64,000 bases of DNA from the NCBI RefSeq assembly GCF_017876755.1, contig NZ_JAGIOO010000001.1:1798001-1862000 (forward strand). The letters are read 5' to 3'. Below are positions 43,063-52,195 of the stretch, in pieces. The translations under genes and the position numbers were made by a program. Numbering within the stretch: the stretch's first letter is position 1; each line of letters opens with the position of its first letter. This DNA comes from Crossiella equi (GTDB taxonomy: Bacteria > Actinomycetota > Actinomycetes > Mycobacteriales > Pseudonocardiaceae). Under the pieces are notes generated by a model. That model saw only the letters and a list, made by a program, of their open reading frames with translations, was not told the DNA's origin and ran no database searches.

Positions 43063-44235
43063 TTGTCCCTTTCCCGGCTGTTCCGGGTGGCCACCGCCGT
43101 GGCCACCTCGGCGGCGCTGCTGTTGACCGCGCCCGCACCCGCCGGTGCGGCGCCCACCGGTATGGCAGCCCCGGTCGACACCGCGAAGGCGGTGGTGGAC
43201 TCCACCCTGGCCCGCAACCCCGACCCGGCCACGCTCGGCGGCTGGGGCTACACGCGCGGGCTGTTCCTGTACGCGGTGTTCAAGGTCTACCAGCGCCTCA
43301 AGGACCCGAGGTACCTCGACTACGTCAGGCGCTGGGCCGACCTGCACGTGGACGCCACCGGGCACGTCAAGCACAGCTTCAACAACCTGGACGCGATGCA
43401 GCCGGGCAACGTGCTCATCCTGCTGCACAAGGAAACCGGCGATCCCCGGTACAAGGCCGCGGCCGACCAGATCCGCGCGCGTTTCACCACCTACCCGCGC
43501 ACCGCGGACGGCGGGATGTGGCACGCCACCACCAAGACCAACGAGCTGTGGGCGGACGGGGTGTTCATGGCGCAGCCGTTCCTGCTGCGCTACGGGCTGG
43601 CCTACGGCGACGCCGAGTACGCGGTCGAGGAGGTCACCCGCAACCTGGCGACCTACTTCCACCGCCTCAAGGCCGACAACGGGCTGATGTGGCACGCCTA
43701 CGACGCCGACCGGGACGCGCCGTGGAACCCGAAGCCGAACCCGGCCACCGGCACCTCGGGCTTCTTCTGGGCCCGGGCCTTCGGCTGGTCGGCGATCACC
43801 TACATCGAGGTCCTGGACATGCTGCCCCAGGACTCGCCGAAGCGGGCGGCCGTCATCGGCTACGTCAACCACTTGGCGCGCGGCCTGGCCCGGTACCAGG
43901 ACCGTCAGACCGGGCGGTGGTTCCAGGTCGTGGACCGGGGCGGTGACCCGGACAACTGGACGGAGACCTCGGCCTCGGCGATGTACACGCTGATGCTGCA
44001 CGCGGGCGTCCAGCGCGGCCACCTGCCGCGGCACTACCAGCAGGCCGCGGACCGGGGACGGCGCGGGGTGCTGGCGAAGGTGCGCGTGGGCGCGGACGGG
44101 CTGACCGACGTGCTGGACATCTCCGAGGGCACGAACGTCGGTGACCTGAACTACTACTACGGGCGCCGCCGGGTCACCAACGACCTGCACGGGCTGGGCG
44201 CGTTCCTGCTGATGGCGGAGGAACTGCGCCGCTGA
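43063..44235 (+). CDS. Secreted GH105-family unsaturated glycuronyl hydrolase, paralogue
   Basis: 390 aa from a TTG start at 43063, chosen because of AGGAGGAG directly upstream. Signal peptide to about residue 30. Collinear with the preceding protein: TRGLFLYAVFKVYQRLKDPR, TADGGMWHAT, NELWADGVFMAQPFLLRYG with the catalytic Asp, and WARAFGWSAITYIEVLD, which is closer to the canonical WARGNGW block than its neighbour. The two are an old tandem duplication. No lyase or uronate importer is nearby. A perfect hairpin follows the stop. Confidence 0.87.
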   Translation: MSLSRLFRVATAVATSAALLLTAPAPAGAAPTGMAAPVDTAKAVVDSTLARNPDPATLGGWGYTRGLFLYAVFKVYQRLKDPRYLDYVRRWADLHVDATGHVKHSFNNLDAMQPGNVLILLHKETGDPRYKAAADQIRARFTTYPRTADGGMWHATTKTNELWADGVFMAQPFLLRYGLAYGDAEYAVEEVTRNLATYFHRLKADNGLMWHAYDADRDAPWNPKPNPATGTSGFFWARAFGWSAITYIEVLDMLPQDSPKRAAVIGYVNHLARGLARYQDRQTGRWFQVVDRGGDPDNWTETSASAMYTLMLHAGVQRGHLPRHYQQAADRGRRGVLAKVRVGADGLTDVLDISEGTNVGDLNYYYGRRRVTNDLHGLGAFLLMAEELRR

Positions 44236-44240
44236 GACGG

Positions 44241-44274
44241 AACCGGCTGGCACGGGAGTCCGTGCCAGCCGGTT
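44241..44274. terminator. Hairpin between convergent GH105 and idi genes
   Basis: AACCGGCTGGCACGG (44241-44255) pairs perfectly with CCGTGCCAGCCGGTT (44260-44274) around a GAGT tetraloop. Located 5 bp after one stop and 13 bp before the other. Confidence 0.85.
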
Positions 44275-44287
44275 CGCGGGTCCTGGT

Positions 44288-44833
44288 TCAGCGGGTGGCG
44301 CGGGCGGCCTCGATCAGCTCGACCACACCCGGCACCCAGGGCGCGTACCGCTCGGGGTGCGCGGCGTGGTCGGTGACCAGCTCGGTGTAGGGCACCCACT
44401 GGAGCTGTTCGATCTCCTCGGCCTCAGGCCGGGCGGTGCGGTCGGCGTCGGCAGCGGTGCGCCCGATGAGCACGTGGTCGAACTCGTGCTCGGCGGCACC
44501 GTGCCCGTCCAGGGCCTGGTAGGTGAAGGTACCGACCTCGCGCAGCTCGTCGATGCGCAGGTGCAGCTCCTCCTCCACCCGCTTGATGGCCGACAGGGCG
44601 ATGTCCTCACCGGCCAGGGGGTGCGAGCAGCAGGTGTTGGCCCACAGTCCGGGGAACCGGTTCTTGGTGAAGGCCCGCTGCTGGAGCAGCACGCGGTCGT
44701 CACCGTCGAACAGCATCACCGAGAACGCCCGGTGCAGCCGTCCGGGCGGCGTGTGCGCCTCCTCGACCGAGGTCTCCCCGATCGTGGTCCCATCGGGATC
44801 GACGAGCTCGACGATCCTCCGCTGGACAGCCAT
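44288..44833 (-). CDS. idi: Isopentenyl-diphosphate delta-isomerase, type 1
   Basis: 181 aa from ATG 44833 with AAGGGGA upstream. A Nudix-fold type I Idi: HRAFSVMLFD, the active-site Cys in WANTCCSHPLAGE (about residue 69), the Nudix-like AIKRVEEELHLRI, and EHEFDHVLIG with the metal/proton-donor Glu. It interconverts IPP and DMAPP in the cytoplasm. It stands alone; it could serve the phytoene synthase at 16.7 kb but nothing in the sequence links them. The 206-bp gap upstream shows nothing recognisable. Confidence 0.93.
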   Translation of the reverse strand: MAVQRRIVELVDPDGTTIGETSVEEAHTPPGRLHRAFSVMLFDGDDRVLLQQRAFTKNRFPGLWANTCCSHPLAGEDIALSAIKRVEEELHLRIDELREVGTFTYQALDGHGAAEHEFDHVLIGRTAADADRTARPEAEEIEQLQWVPYTELVTDHAAHPERYAPWVPGVVELIEAARATR

Positions 44834-45039
44834 CCAGTTCCCCTTTTCGCTTGTGGCGCCCTCGTTCAGGGAGCCACCGTAATCAGCGGCCCGGTCGGGG
44901 TCCATGGACCGGCAGAGTGGACCCGCACGGCCACCACGGTACTTCTTCCGGCGGCATCTCCACTGAGGACAGTGCTCCTGGTAACTCTCCGCACCACATC
45001 CCCGACACGGTGGTATGGGCAAGGACCTGGCCTGGGCGC

Positions 45040-45996
45040 TCAGCGGTACAGACTGACCGCCGCCCGCAACGACTCCGCCACCGCCGCCCGCAGCTCCGGC
45101 GGCGACAGCACCTCCAGCTCCGGCCCGTACCGCAGGAAGTCCGCCCGCGCGATCTCCAGCGTCTCGATCGGCACCTCCACCTCCCGCCACCCGTCCGCCC
45201 CGGGCGCCACCGCCCGAACCGCCTCCGCGACAACGGGCCCGGAGGTGAAGGCGGCCCAGGCGGCGGCCGGGGACATGCGGATCCGGGCGGTCCCCTTGTA
45301 GATGTGGGACTCGAACTCGGTGGACCACTCGCGCCAGTACGCGGCCAGGTCGAAGTCGGCGGGCCGCCGGAACGGTGCCGGATCCAGGGTGACCGAGGTG
45401 ATGCGGTTGGCGCGGTAGGTGCGGATCCGGTCCGCCTCCGCGACCAGGTACCACGTACCGGCCTTGAGGACGATGCCCAGCGGGTTGACGGAGGTGGTCT
45501 TGGCCGGGCGCTGGTAGCGGCCGTAGGTGATGGTCGCCGGGCGGGTCTCCCAGACCGCCGTGGCCAGGGTGGCCAGGTGGGGCGGGCGGTCGGTGTCGGT
45601 GAACCAGCCCGGGGCGTCCAGGTGGAAGCGGCCCGAGACGTGGTGGGTGCCCTCGCGGAGGGACTGCGGCAGGGCCGCGTCGAGTTTCAGGCGCGCCGCG
45701 GCCAGGACCGTGCCCAGGCCCAGTTCGGCGGCCTGGTCCGGCAGGCCCGCCAGGGCAAGGGCGCCCGCCTCGGTGCTGGTCAGACCGGTGAGGCGGGTGC
45801 GGTAGCCGTCCAGGAGCTGGTAGCCGCCCGCCGGGCCCCGGTCGGCGTAGACCGGGACGCCCGCGCTGCTCAGGGACTCCACGTCGCGGTAGACCGTGCG
45901 GACCGAGACCTCCAGCTCCTGGGCCAGCTCGTGCGCGGTCAGCCGCCCCCTGGTCTGCAGGAGGAGCAGCAACGAGAGCAGCCTGGCCGCGCGCAC
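45040..45996 (-). CDS. YafY-type HTH/WYL-domain transcriptional regulator
   Basis: 318 aa from GTG 45996. N-terminal winged helix (AARLLSLLLLLQTRGRLTAHE and the following VRTVYRDVESLSSAGVPVY), a WYL domain (about residues 140-215, with GTWYLVAEADRIRTYRANRI) and a WCX-type C-terminus. These proteins sense small ligands and commonly repress a divergent gene. The divergent PNPOx-like gene starts 61 bp away and a 25-bp interrupted palindrome lies between. Confidence 0.87.
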   Translation of the reverse strand: MRAARLLSLLLLLQTRGRLTAHELAQELEVSVRTVYRDVESLSSAGVPVYADRGPAGGYQLLDGYRTRLTGLTSTEAGALALAGLPDQAAELGLGTVLAAARLKLDAALPQSLREGTHHVSGRFHLDAPGWFTDTDRPPHLATLATAVWETRPATITYGRYQRPAKTTSVNPLGIVLKAGTWYLVAEADRIRTYRANRITSVTLDPAPFRRPADFDLAAYWREWSTEFESHIYKGTARIRMSPAAAWAAFTSGPVVAEAVRAVAPGADGWREVEVPIETLEIARADFLRYGPELEVLSPPELRAAVAESLRAAVSLYR

Positions 45997-46014
45997 ACCG
46001 CCATTCTGCGCCAC

Positions 46015-46039
46015 GTACCTGACATCGGCTGACAGGTAC
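46015..46039. promoter_or_regulatory. Interrupted palindrome in the WYL/PNPOx divergent region
   Basis: GTACCTG-N11-CAGGTAC, perfect 7-bp arms, centred 30 bp from each start codon. The position fits a shared operator for the WYL regulator. CTGACA appears twice inside. Confidence 0.5.
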
Positions 46040-46057
46040 AGCGCGCACGCTCGGGGC

Positions 46058-46555
46058 ATGCGATGGCAAGAGTTCGAGAAGGCGGCACCGGAGCTGGCGG
46101 CGATCGCGCGGGAGCGGTTCGGCACCGAGCAGCTGCTGCTCCTGGGCACCCTGCGCGTGGACGGGACGCCGCGGATCAGTGCGGTGGAGTGCGACTTCAC
46201 CGACGAGGACCTGTGCGTGGGCATGATGACGCCCTCCACCAAGGCCAGCGACCTGCTGCGCGATCCCCGGATGACCGCGCACACCCTGCCGCCCGGCAAG
46301 GAGAACCCCCTCGGCGACCTCAAGCTGTACGGACACGGCGTGGAGATCACCGACCGGGCGGCCAAGGCGCACTACGAGGACTTCGTCCACGCCCGGCTCG
46401 ACTGGCGCCCGCCCGAGCCTTACCACTGCTTCGCCCTGGACATCACCTCCGCCGGGTTCGTGAAGTTCGAGGACGACGGGCGGCGGTGGCTGTCCTGGCG
46501 GGAAGGCCAGGACGTGCGGGAGCGGTTCCGGGCCAACCCGCCGACCTGGGAGTAG
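46058..46555 (+). CDS. Pyridoxamine 5'-phosphate oxidase-like (FMN-binding split barrel) protein
   Basis: 165 aa from ATG 46058. The split-barrel core is [40 protein letters not shown] and the [14 protein letters not shown] strand, as in the PNPOx-like/F420- or FMN-dependent family. Likely binds a flavin; the reaction is unknown. Probably regulated by the divergent WYL protein. The ilvD gene begins 11 bp after its stop, so the two may share a transcript. Confidence 0.82.
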   Translation: MRWQEFEKAAPELAAIARERFGTEQLLLLGTLRVDGTPRISAVECDFTDEDLCVGMMTPSTKASDLLRDPRMTAHTLPPGKENPLGDLKLYGHGVEITDRAAKAHYEDFVHARLDWRPPEPYHCFALDITSAGFVKFEDDGRRWLSWREGQDVRERFRANPPTWE

Positions 46556-46566
46556 CGTCGCGGGGC

Positions 46567-48255
46567 ATGGCCGATATGAAGCCCCGCAGCCGGGACGTCA
46601 CCGATGGACTGGAACGGGCCGCCGCGCGGGGCATGCTGCGCGCGGTCGGCCTGTCCGACGGCGACTGGGAGAAGCCACAGATCGGGGTGGCCTCCTCCTG
46701 GAACGAGATCACCCCGTGCAACCTGTCCCTGGACCGCCTCGCCAGCGCGGTCAAGGAAGGCGTGCACGCGGCGGAGGGCTTCCCGCTCCAGTTCGGCACC
46801 ATCTCGGTCTCCGACGGCATCTCCATGGGCCACGAGGGCATGCACTACTCGCTGGTCTCCCGCGAGGTCATCGCCGACTCGGTGGAGACCGTGATGGGCG
46901 CCGAACGCCTGGACGGGTCCGTGCTGCTCGCCGGGTGCGACAAGTCCCTGCCCGGCATGCTCATGGCCGCCGCCCGCCTGGACCTGGCCTCGGTGTTCCT
47001 CTACGCGGGCTCGATCATGCCCGGCAAGGCCACCCTGTCCGACGGCACCGAACGCGAGGTCACCCTCATCGACGCCTTCGAGGCGGTCGGGGCGTGCGCG
47101 CGCGGGCTGATGAGCCGCGAGGACGTGGACGCCATCGAACGCGCGGTCTGCCCGACCGAGGGCGCCTGCGGCGGCATGTACACCGCCAACACCATGGCCT
47201 CCGCCGCCGAGGCCCTCGGCATGTCGCTGCCCGGTTCGGCCGCGCCGCCCGCGGTGGACCGGCGCCGCGACGGCTACGCCCGCCGCTCCGGCGAGGCCGT
47301 GGTGGAGCTGCTGCGCCAGGGCATCACCGCCCGCGACATCCTCACCAAGCCCGCCTTCGAGAACGCCATCGCCGTGGTCATGGCGCTGGGCGGTTCCACC
47401 AACGCCGTCCTGCACCTGCTGGCCATCGCGCACGAGGCCGAGGTCGAGCTGTCCCTGGCCGACTTCTCCCGCATCGGCGCCTCCGTCCCGCACCTGGGCG
47501 ACCTGAAACCGTTCGGGCGGCACGTGATGACCGACGTGGACCGCATCGGCGGCATCCCGGTCGTGCTCAAGCTGCTGCTGGACGCCGGGCTGCTGCACGG
47601 GGACGCGCTCACCGTCACCGGGCGCACCATGGCGGAGAACCTGGCCGGGCTCAACGCCCCCGCCCCGGACGGCGCGGTGATCCGGGCGCTGTCCGACCCG
47701 ATCCACCCCACCGGCGGCATCACCGTGCTGCGCGGCTCGCTGGCACCGGAGGGCGCGGTGGTGAAGTCGGCGGGCTTCGACGCCACCGTGTTCGAGGGCA
47801 CCGCACGGGTCTTCGAGGGCGAGCGCGCGGCCATGGACGCCCTGGAGGACGGCACGATCACCGCGGGCGACGTGGTGGTGATCCGCTACGAGGGCCCCAA
47901 GGGCGGTCCGGGCATGCGGGAGATGCTGGCCATCACCGGCGCGATCAAGGGCGCGGGCCTGGGCAAGGACGTGCTGCTGCTCACCGACGGCCGCTTCTCC
48001 GGCGGTACCACCGGGCTGTGCGTGGGGCACGTGGCGCCGGAGGCGGTGGACGGCGGGCCGGTGGCGTTCGTGCGCGACGGCGACCACATCCGCCTGGACG
48101 TCGCCGAGGGCAGCCTGCACCTGCTGGTGGACGAGGCGGAGCTGGCCGCCCGCCGCGAGGGCTGGACGCCGAGGCGGCACCGGTTCGAGCGCGGTGTGCT
48201 GGCCAAGTACGCGAAGCTGGTCGGCTCGGCGAGCACCGGCGCGGTCTGCGGCTGA
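46567..48255 (+). CDS. ilvD: Dihydroxy-acid dehydratase
   Basis: 562 aa, full length. It converts 2,3-dihydroxy-3-methyl(valerate/butanoate) to the 2-keto acids of isoleucine and valine synthesis. Fe-S ligands are Cys in [13 protein letters not shown] and in [30 protein letters not shown] and [17 protein letters not shown] are the active-site blocks. The product is cytoplasmic. It lies outside any ilvBNC cluster. Immediately after its stop comes the 22-bp repeat array. Confidence 0.94.
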   Translation: MADMKPRSRDVTDGLERAAARGMLRAVGLSDGDWEKPQIGVASSWNEITPCNLSLDRLASAVKEGVHAAEGFPLQFGTISVSDGISMGHEGMHYSLVSREVIADSVETVMGAERLDGSVLLAGCDKSLPGMLMAAARLDLASVFLYAGSIMPGKATLSDGTEREVTLIDAFEAVGACARGLMSREDVDAIERAVCPTEGACGGMYTANTMASAAEALGMSLPGSAAPPAVDRRRDGYARRSGEAVVELLRQGITARDILTKPAFENAIAVVMALGGSTNAVLHLLAIAHEAEVELSLADFSRIGASVPHLGDLKPFGRHVMTDVDRIGGIPVVLKLLLDAGLLHGDALTVTGRTMAENLAGLNAPAPDGAVIRALSDPIHPTGGITVLRGSLAPEGAVVKSAGFDATVFEGTARVFEGERAAMDALEDGTITAGDVVVIRYEGPKGGPGMREMLAITGAIKGAGLGKDVLLLTDGRFSGGTTGLCVGHVAPEAVDGGPVAFVRDGDHIRLDVAEGSLHLLVDEAELAARREGWTPRRHRFERGVLAKYAKLVGSASTGAVCG

Positions 48256-48390
48256 CCAGACCGAAACCGGCCAACACGAGGTACGAGGACGGCCAACACG
48301 GGGTACGAGACCGGCAAACACGGCGCCACCTCGGTGCTCTGGCCTCGTGTTGGCCGGTCCCGTACCTCGTGTTGGCCGGTCCGGGTGGGC
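48256..48390. repeat. Second array of the 22-bp repeat, in inverted arrangement
   Basis: Three units read on the minus strand (ending at 48277, 48299 and 48321; core CGGCCAACAC) and, after a 25-bp spacer, two units read on the plus strand (48347 and 48369; core GTGTTGGCCGGTCC). The two halves can pair into one large stem. Same unit as at 22561-22648. It lies between ilvD and the kinase gene. Confidence 0.9.
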
Positions 48391-48426
48391 GGGGTGGTGG
48401 GGCGGCACCTGCCTACGATCTGGGGC

Positions 48427-49962
48427 ATGGTGAGCAGGTCCTGGCGGTTCTGGGTGCGCGAGACGCTGATCTGGGCGGTGTGCCTGGGCAGCGTGTCGGT
48501 GATCGGCTTCGGGCAGAACTGGCTGCTGCTGGTCTTCGGCGTCCTGGTCATGGTCGGCTGCCTGCTGGGCCGCCGCCGCTACCCGGTGTGGACCCAGGTG
48601 GCCGGCGGGCTGACCCTCGGCGTCACCTCGGTCTTCATCTCCTACGGCGCGGGCAAGCGCATCGCCTCGCTGCCGGTCCTGCTCGCGGCCACCACCGCGC
48701 ACATGGTGCTCGGGGCGCTGATGGCGCTGCTGTCCGAGGGCGGGCAGCTGAGCACGATGACCCCGCTGGTGTTCATGTCCGGGTTCATGCTGTGGGCGGT
48801 GGCCCTGCCCGCCATGCTCGGCCGCGGCACCGCCCGCCGCAACGCCCTGGTCGACGCCCTGCGGGAACGCGCCCGGCACCTGGAGGAGCAGCGCCGCCTG
48901 CTCATGGCCGAGGCCCGGCTGCGGGAACGCGCGCGCATCGCGGTGGACATGCACGACAGCCTCGGCCACCACCTCACCCTGATGGCCATGCAGGCCGGGG
49001 GCCTCAAGGTCACCAGCCCCGCGGGCTCGCCCCAGGCCGAGGCCGCCGGACTGCTGCACCAGACCGCGCGCACCGCGATGACCGAGCTGCGCGAGATCAT
49101 CGGCGTGCTCAAGCAGGACGGCACCCCCGCCGACGTCACCGCGCTGGTGGAGGCGGCGCGGGCCAGCGGCGCCGACGTCGCGCACCGCACCGAGGGTGAG
49201 CAGGTCCCCCTGCCCGCCCCGGCCGCGCACGCCGTGCACCGCGTGGTCCAGGAAGGACTCACCAACGCACTGCGGCACGCGCCCGGCAGCCAGATCGGGG
49301 TGACCCTGCGGTACGAACCCGACCTGGTGGTGGCCGAGGTGGTCAACGGCCCCGCGACCAGCTCGCCGCGCCGGGGCGAGGGCAGCGGCACGGGCCTGGC
49401 CGGGCTGCGCGACCGCGTGCGCGAGGCGGGCGGGCACCTGCACGGCGGCCCCACCCCGGACGGCGGCCACCGGCTGGCGGCGATGCTGCCGGTGACCGCG
49501 GCCGCCCCGCCGGTGGAGGACCTGGACGCGCTCACCCCGGTCAGCGAGGGGGAGCACCCCCTGGCCCGCACGAGCGTGCAGACCCTGACCAGCACCCTGC
49601 GGCACCGCCCGGTCCACCTGTGGCTGGCCTCAGCGGGTGTGGTCCTGGTCAGCCTGGTGGTGATCATCGGCGGAGTGCTGTGGATCGTGCCGCGCGTGGG
49701 CGTGATGGCCACCGAGGTCCAGTACAACGAGGCCCGGATCGGCGAGGCCGAGGACGTGGCCCTGGTCGGCCTGGTCGGTCAGGACGAGGCGATCGAACGC
49801 AAGCTCGCCGAGGAGACCGGCGGCGCGCCCGAGGGGCAGCGCTGCCGGTACTTCTACAGCTCCGACGACGACTACGCGGCGGTGGTGACGGCGTTCCGCT
49901 TCTGCTTCACCGACGGCCGGTTGCGGGACAAGCAGCGGTTCTCCGTCGCCAGCCCGTACTAG
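48427..49962 (+). CDS. Sensor histidine kinase, orphan, with extra C-terminal membrane helix
   Basis: 511 aa. Four to five N-terminal membrane helices (about residues 12-135), a coiled linker, a HisKA_3 helix with the phospho-His in VDMHDSLGHHLTL (about 176), and an HATPase domain (EGLTNALRHAPG, GTGLAGLRDRV). Unlike the usual NarL-class kinase, it continues for about 125 residues with a further membrane helix (LASAGVVLVSLVVIIGGVLW) and a C-terminal, probably external, domain with two Cys (CRYFY, FRFCF). No response regulator gene is adjacent. Confidence 0.87.
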   Translation: MVSRSWRFWVRETLIWAVCLGSVSVIGFGQNWLLLVFGVLVMVGCLLGRRRYPVWTQVAGGLTLGVTSVFISYGAGKRIASLPVLLAATTAHMVLGALMALLSEGGQLSTMTPLVFMSGFMLWAVALPAMLGRGTARRNALVDALRERARHLEEQRRLLMAEARLRERARIAVDMHDSLGHHLTLMAMQAGGLKVTSPAGSPQAEAAGLLHQTARTAMTELREIIGVLKQDGTPADVTALVEAARASGADVAHRTEGEQVPLPAPAAHAVHRVVQEGLTNALRHAPGSQIGVTLRYEPDLVVAEVVNGPATSSPRRGEGSGTGLAGLRDRVREAGGHLHGGPTPDGGHRLAAMLPVTAAAPPVEDLDALTPVSEGEHPLARTSVQTLTSTLRHRPVHLWLASAGVVLVSLVVIIGGVLWIVPRVGVMATEVQYNEARIGEAEDVALVGLVGQDEAIERKLAEETGGAPEGQRCRYFYSSDDDYAAVVTAFRFCFTDGRLRDKQRFSVASPY

Positions 49963-49968
49963 GCCGGG

Positions 49969-51348
49969 TCAGCCGAGGTCGTTGACGGCCTCGGAGATGG
50001 CCCGGTGGAAGGTCGGGTAGGCGCCGATGAACTGGCGCAACACCGACAGCGGGATCCGCGCGTGCACGGCCATGGCCAGCGCGCCCAGGATCTCGCCACC
50101 GGCCGGGCCCATCGCGGTCGCACCGACCAGGACCTCGGCGTCAGCGTCCAGGACCAGCTTGACCAGGCCGCGGTTGCCGACCTTGTGCACGAAGCCGCGC
50201 GAGGAGTTCTCCAACCGGGTCAGGCCGGTGCGGATGTTCAGCCCGGCCTCCCGGGCCTGCTTCTCGGTCAGCCCGACCGAGCCCAGCTCCGGGTTGGTGA
50301 AGGTGACGCGCGGGATCGCGTGGTACTGGGCGGCCGGGCCGTCCTGGCCCAGCAGCTCCCGGATCACGATGTCGCCCTGGTACATGGACATGTGGGTGAA
50401 CTGGCCGTGGCCCACCGCGTCGCCGACCGCCCAGACGCCGTCGGTGACCTTGAGGCGGTCGTCGGTGGGCAGCGCCCGGGCCGCCTCGTCCACTCCCAGC
50501 ACCCCCACGCCCAGCTCGGCCAGGTTCGCGCGGCGGCCGGTGGCCACCAGCAGGTGGGTGCCGGTGACCGTCTCGCCGTCGGACAGACGCACCTGGAACT
50601 CGCCGTCCTCGTGGGCCACCGCGTCCGCGCTCACGCCTGTGCGCACCGCGATGCCCTCGTCGGCGAAGATCTCGGTCAGCAGGGCCGCGGCCTCCGGCTC
50701 GTCCAGGCCCGCGATGTGCGGCTGGTGCTCGACCACCGTCACGTCGGCGCCGAAGCGGGCGAAGACCTGCGCGAACTCCAGGCCGATCGCGCCGCCGCCC
50801 AGCACCACCAGGGTGTCCGGCACGACCTCGGTGGCCACCGCCTCGCGGTTGGTCCAGTACGGCGTGCCCGCCAGGCCCTGGATCGGCGGGACCGCGGGCT
50901 CGGTGCCCGGGTTGAGCACGATGCCCTTCTCCGCCCGCACCTCGCGCTCGCGGCCGTCCTCGTCGGTCACCGTGACCACACCCGGCGCGGTGATGCGGCC
51001 GGTGCCGCGCAGGAAGCCCGCGCCCGCGTCGACCAGGCGGCGGACCGCGACCGTGTCGTCCCAGTTGTCGGTGGCCTCCCGGCGGATCCGCTCGGCCACC
51101 GCCGAGAAGTCCGGCAGCACCGTGGCCGTGCCCGCCAGCTCCGGCACCCGCCGGGCCTCGGCCACCACCTCGGCCGCGCGCACCATCATCTTGGTCGGGA
51201 TGCAGCCGTAGTACGGGCACTCCCCGCCCACCAGCCTGCGCTCCACGCCCAGTACGCTCAGCCCCGCCTTGGCCAGGCCGGTCGCGACGTGCTCGCCACC
51301 GGGGCCCAGACCGATCACCACGACGTCGACGACTTCCTGGCCGGACAT
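49969..51348 (-). CDS. Pyridine nucleotide-disulfide oxidoreductase (Lpd/MerA-like)
   Basis: 459 aa. FAD site VVVIGLGPGGEHVATGLA, redox-active disulfide C44-x4-C49 in GGECPYYGCIPTK, NAD(P) site LGGGAIGLEFAQVFARFG and the second FAD motif WAVGDAVGHG, all in the order of dihydrolipoamide dehydrogenase. The dimer-interface His-Pro-Thr near the C-terminus is replaced (IGAYPTFHRAISE), so a standard lipoamide reaction is doubtful; reductases of other disulfides or quinones are more likely. Convergent with the kinase gene, 6 bp apart. Confidence 0.85.
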   Translation of the reverse strand: MSGQEVVDVVVIGLGPGGEHVATGLAKAGLSVLGVERRLVGGECPYYGCIPTKMMVRAAEVVAEARRVPELAGTATVLPDFSAVAERIRREATDNWDDTVAVRRLVDAGAGFLRGTGRITAPGVVTVTDEDGREREVRAEKGIVLNPGTEPAVPPIQGLAGTPYWTNREAVATEVVPDTLVVLGGGAIGLEFAQVFARFGADVTVVEHQPHIAGLDEPEAAALLTEIFADEGIAVRTGVSADAVAHEDGEFQVRLSDGETVTGTHLLVATGRRANLAELGVGVLGVDEAARALPTDDRLKVTDGVWAVGDAVGHGQFTHMSMYQGDIVIRELLGQDGPAAQYHAIPRVTFTNPELGSVGLTEKQAREAGLNIRTGLTRLENSSRGFVHKVGNRGLVKLVLDADAEVLVGATAMGPAGGEILGALAMAVHARIPLSVLRQFIGAYPTFHRAISEAVNDLG

Positions 51349-52035
51349 GGCGCTCCTCCTGTTGATGGGCGTGTGCCATCTGGCAAGTTACCTGTCAGTG
51401 TTAACTCGCGATTACGCCGGGGCGCGCTGACAAGAGGGACGGGCACGCGTCCGCCACCCCGCGTCCGGGCCCCGCAAGGGGGGCCGACGGGGCCGGTGAG
51501 CGGGTGCTACCCAGGTAGCCGGGCCACTGAACCGAGTCAGACAGATGTCCGTACACCCCATTGGGATACCCGCAAACAACTGGACTTGATTTCGGCACGT
51601 TTAACTGGCGCGCACCCGTTCGAATGGCACGCGGAATCTACCCCGCCTCTCGCGAAAACTCCGGCTAACGCGCCCGAAGATCACCCGGCAGTTTTTTCGA
51701 TGTGCCCTTGCCCGCCCGGGCCAAGATCACCCCGGCGCCACCCCGGCGGGTGAGCATGATCGCCGAGCGCGAGCGCCCGCCCGGAGGTGCCCACCCGAGG
51801 GCGGTAACAAACCCGCACGTTGAGGCGATTACGAGGGCATGCAGGACACGTATCCGGCAGGTGAACGCCCGGCCCCGCCACGGGGCCCCGGCGGGCGACC
51901 GGTCCACAGTGGACACTGAGCGTGACCCGGCGAGCAGGGGTTTTGCCCAGTCGAGTGACTCCAGGCAGCGAGGATTCCTGCCGAATTGCTTGAGAAGCCC
52001 CTCGACCCGATGGCGCATGTGGGAGCAGCCAATGC

Positions 52036-52072
52036 TTGAGGGCCGCTCAATTTTTGCTTGAGGGCGGCTCAA
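52036..52072. promoter_or_regulatory. Two 15-bp palindromes exactly 22 bp apart upstream of the PKS genes
   Basis: TTGAG-GGCCG-CTCAA (52036-52050) and TTGAG-GGCGG-CTCAA (52058-52072); GCTTGAG is directly repeated at 22-bp spacing, i.e. two helical turns, which is also a spacing used by SARP activators. A weaker third copy (GCTTGAG, then CCCCTCGA) is near 51990. They sit 16 bp upstream of the candidate -35 box. Confidence 0.65.
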
Positions 52073-52088
52073 GACCGTATTTCAACCG

Positions 52089-52118
52089 TTGATGAATTAC
52101 ATCCTGTCCCGCTAGCTT
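52089..52118 (+). promoter_or_regulatory. Candidate promoter of the PKS operon
   Basis: TTGATG (52089-52094) and TAGCTT (52113-52118) with an 18-bp spacer, about 77 bp before the start codon. A weak match to -35/-10 boxes, as expected for an activated promoter. Confidence 0.35.
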
Positions 52119-52195
52119 CCGGTTTCGATTCAGCCAATCGGGTCACCAGCTGGATCCTGCCCGCTCACAGGTTGTGATGATTCGACGGAGGCTCC

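Larger units (their letters stand above)
51349..52195. other. 847-bp gene-free region at the PKS cluster boundary
   Basis: No frame here has coding-type codon use. The part from 51530 to 51700 and the part after 52020 are relatively A/T-rich. It contains one copy of the GTCCACAGTGGAC palindrome (51902-51914), the paired operators at 52036-52072, a partial third copy at about 51990, and a candidate promoter. This probably marks the left border and control region of the PKS locus. Confidence 0.6.

Noticed and set aside
51665-52072. Possible small gene (135 codons, minus strand) before the PKS cluster
   Set aside because: Codon use and composition do not look coding, no domain is recognisable, and it would cover the paired palindromes.
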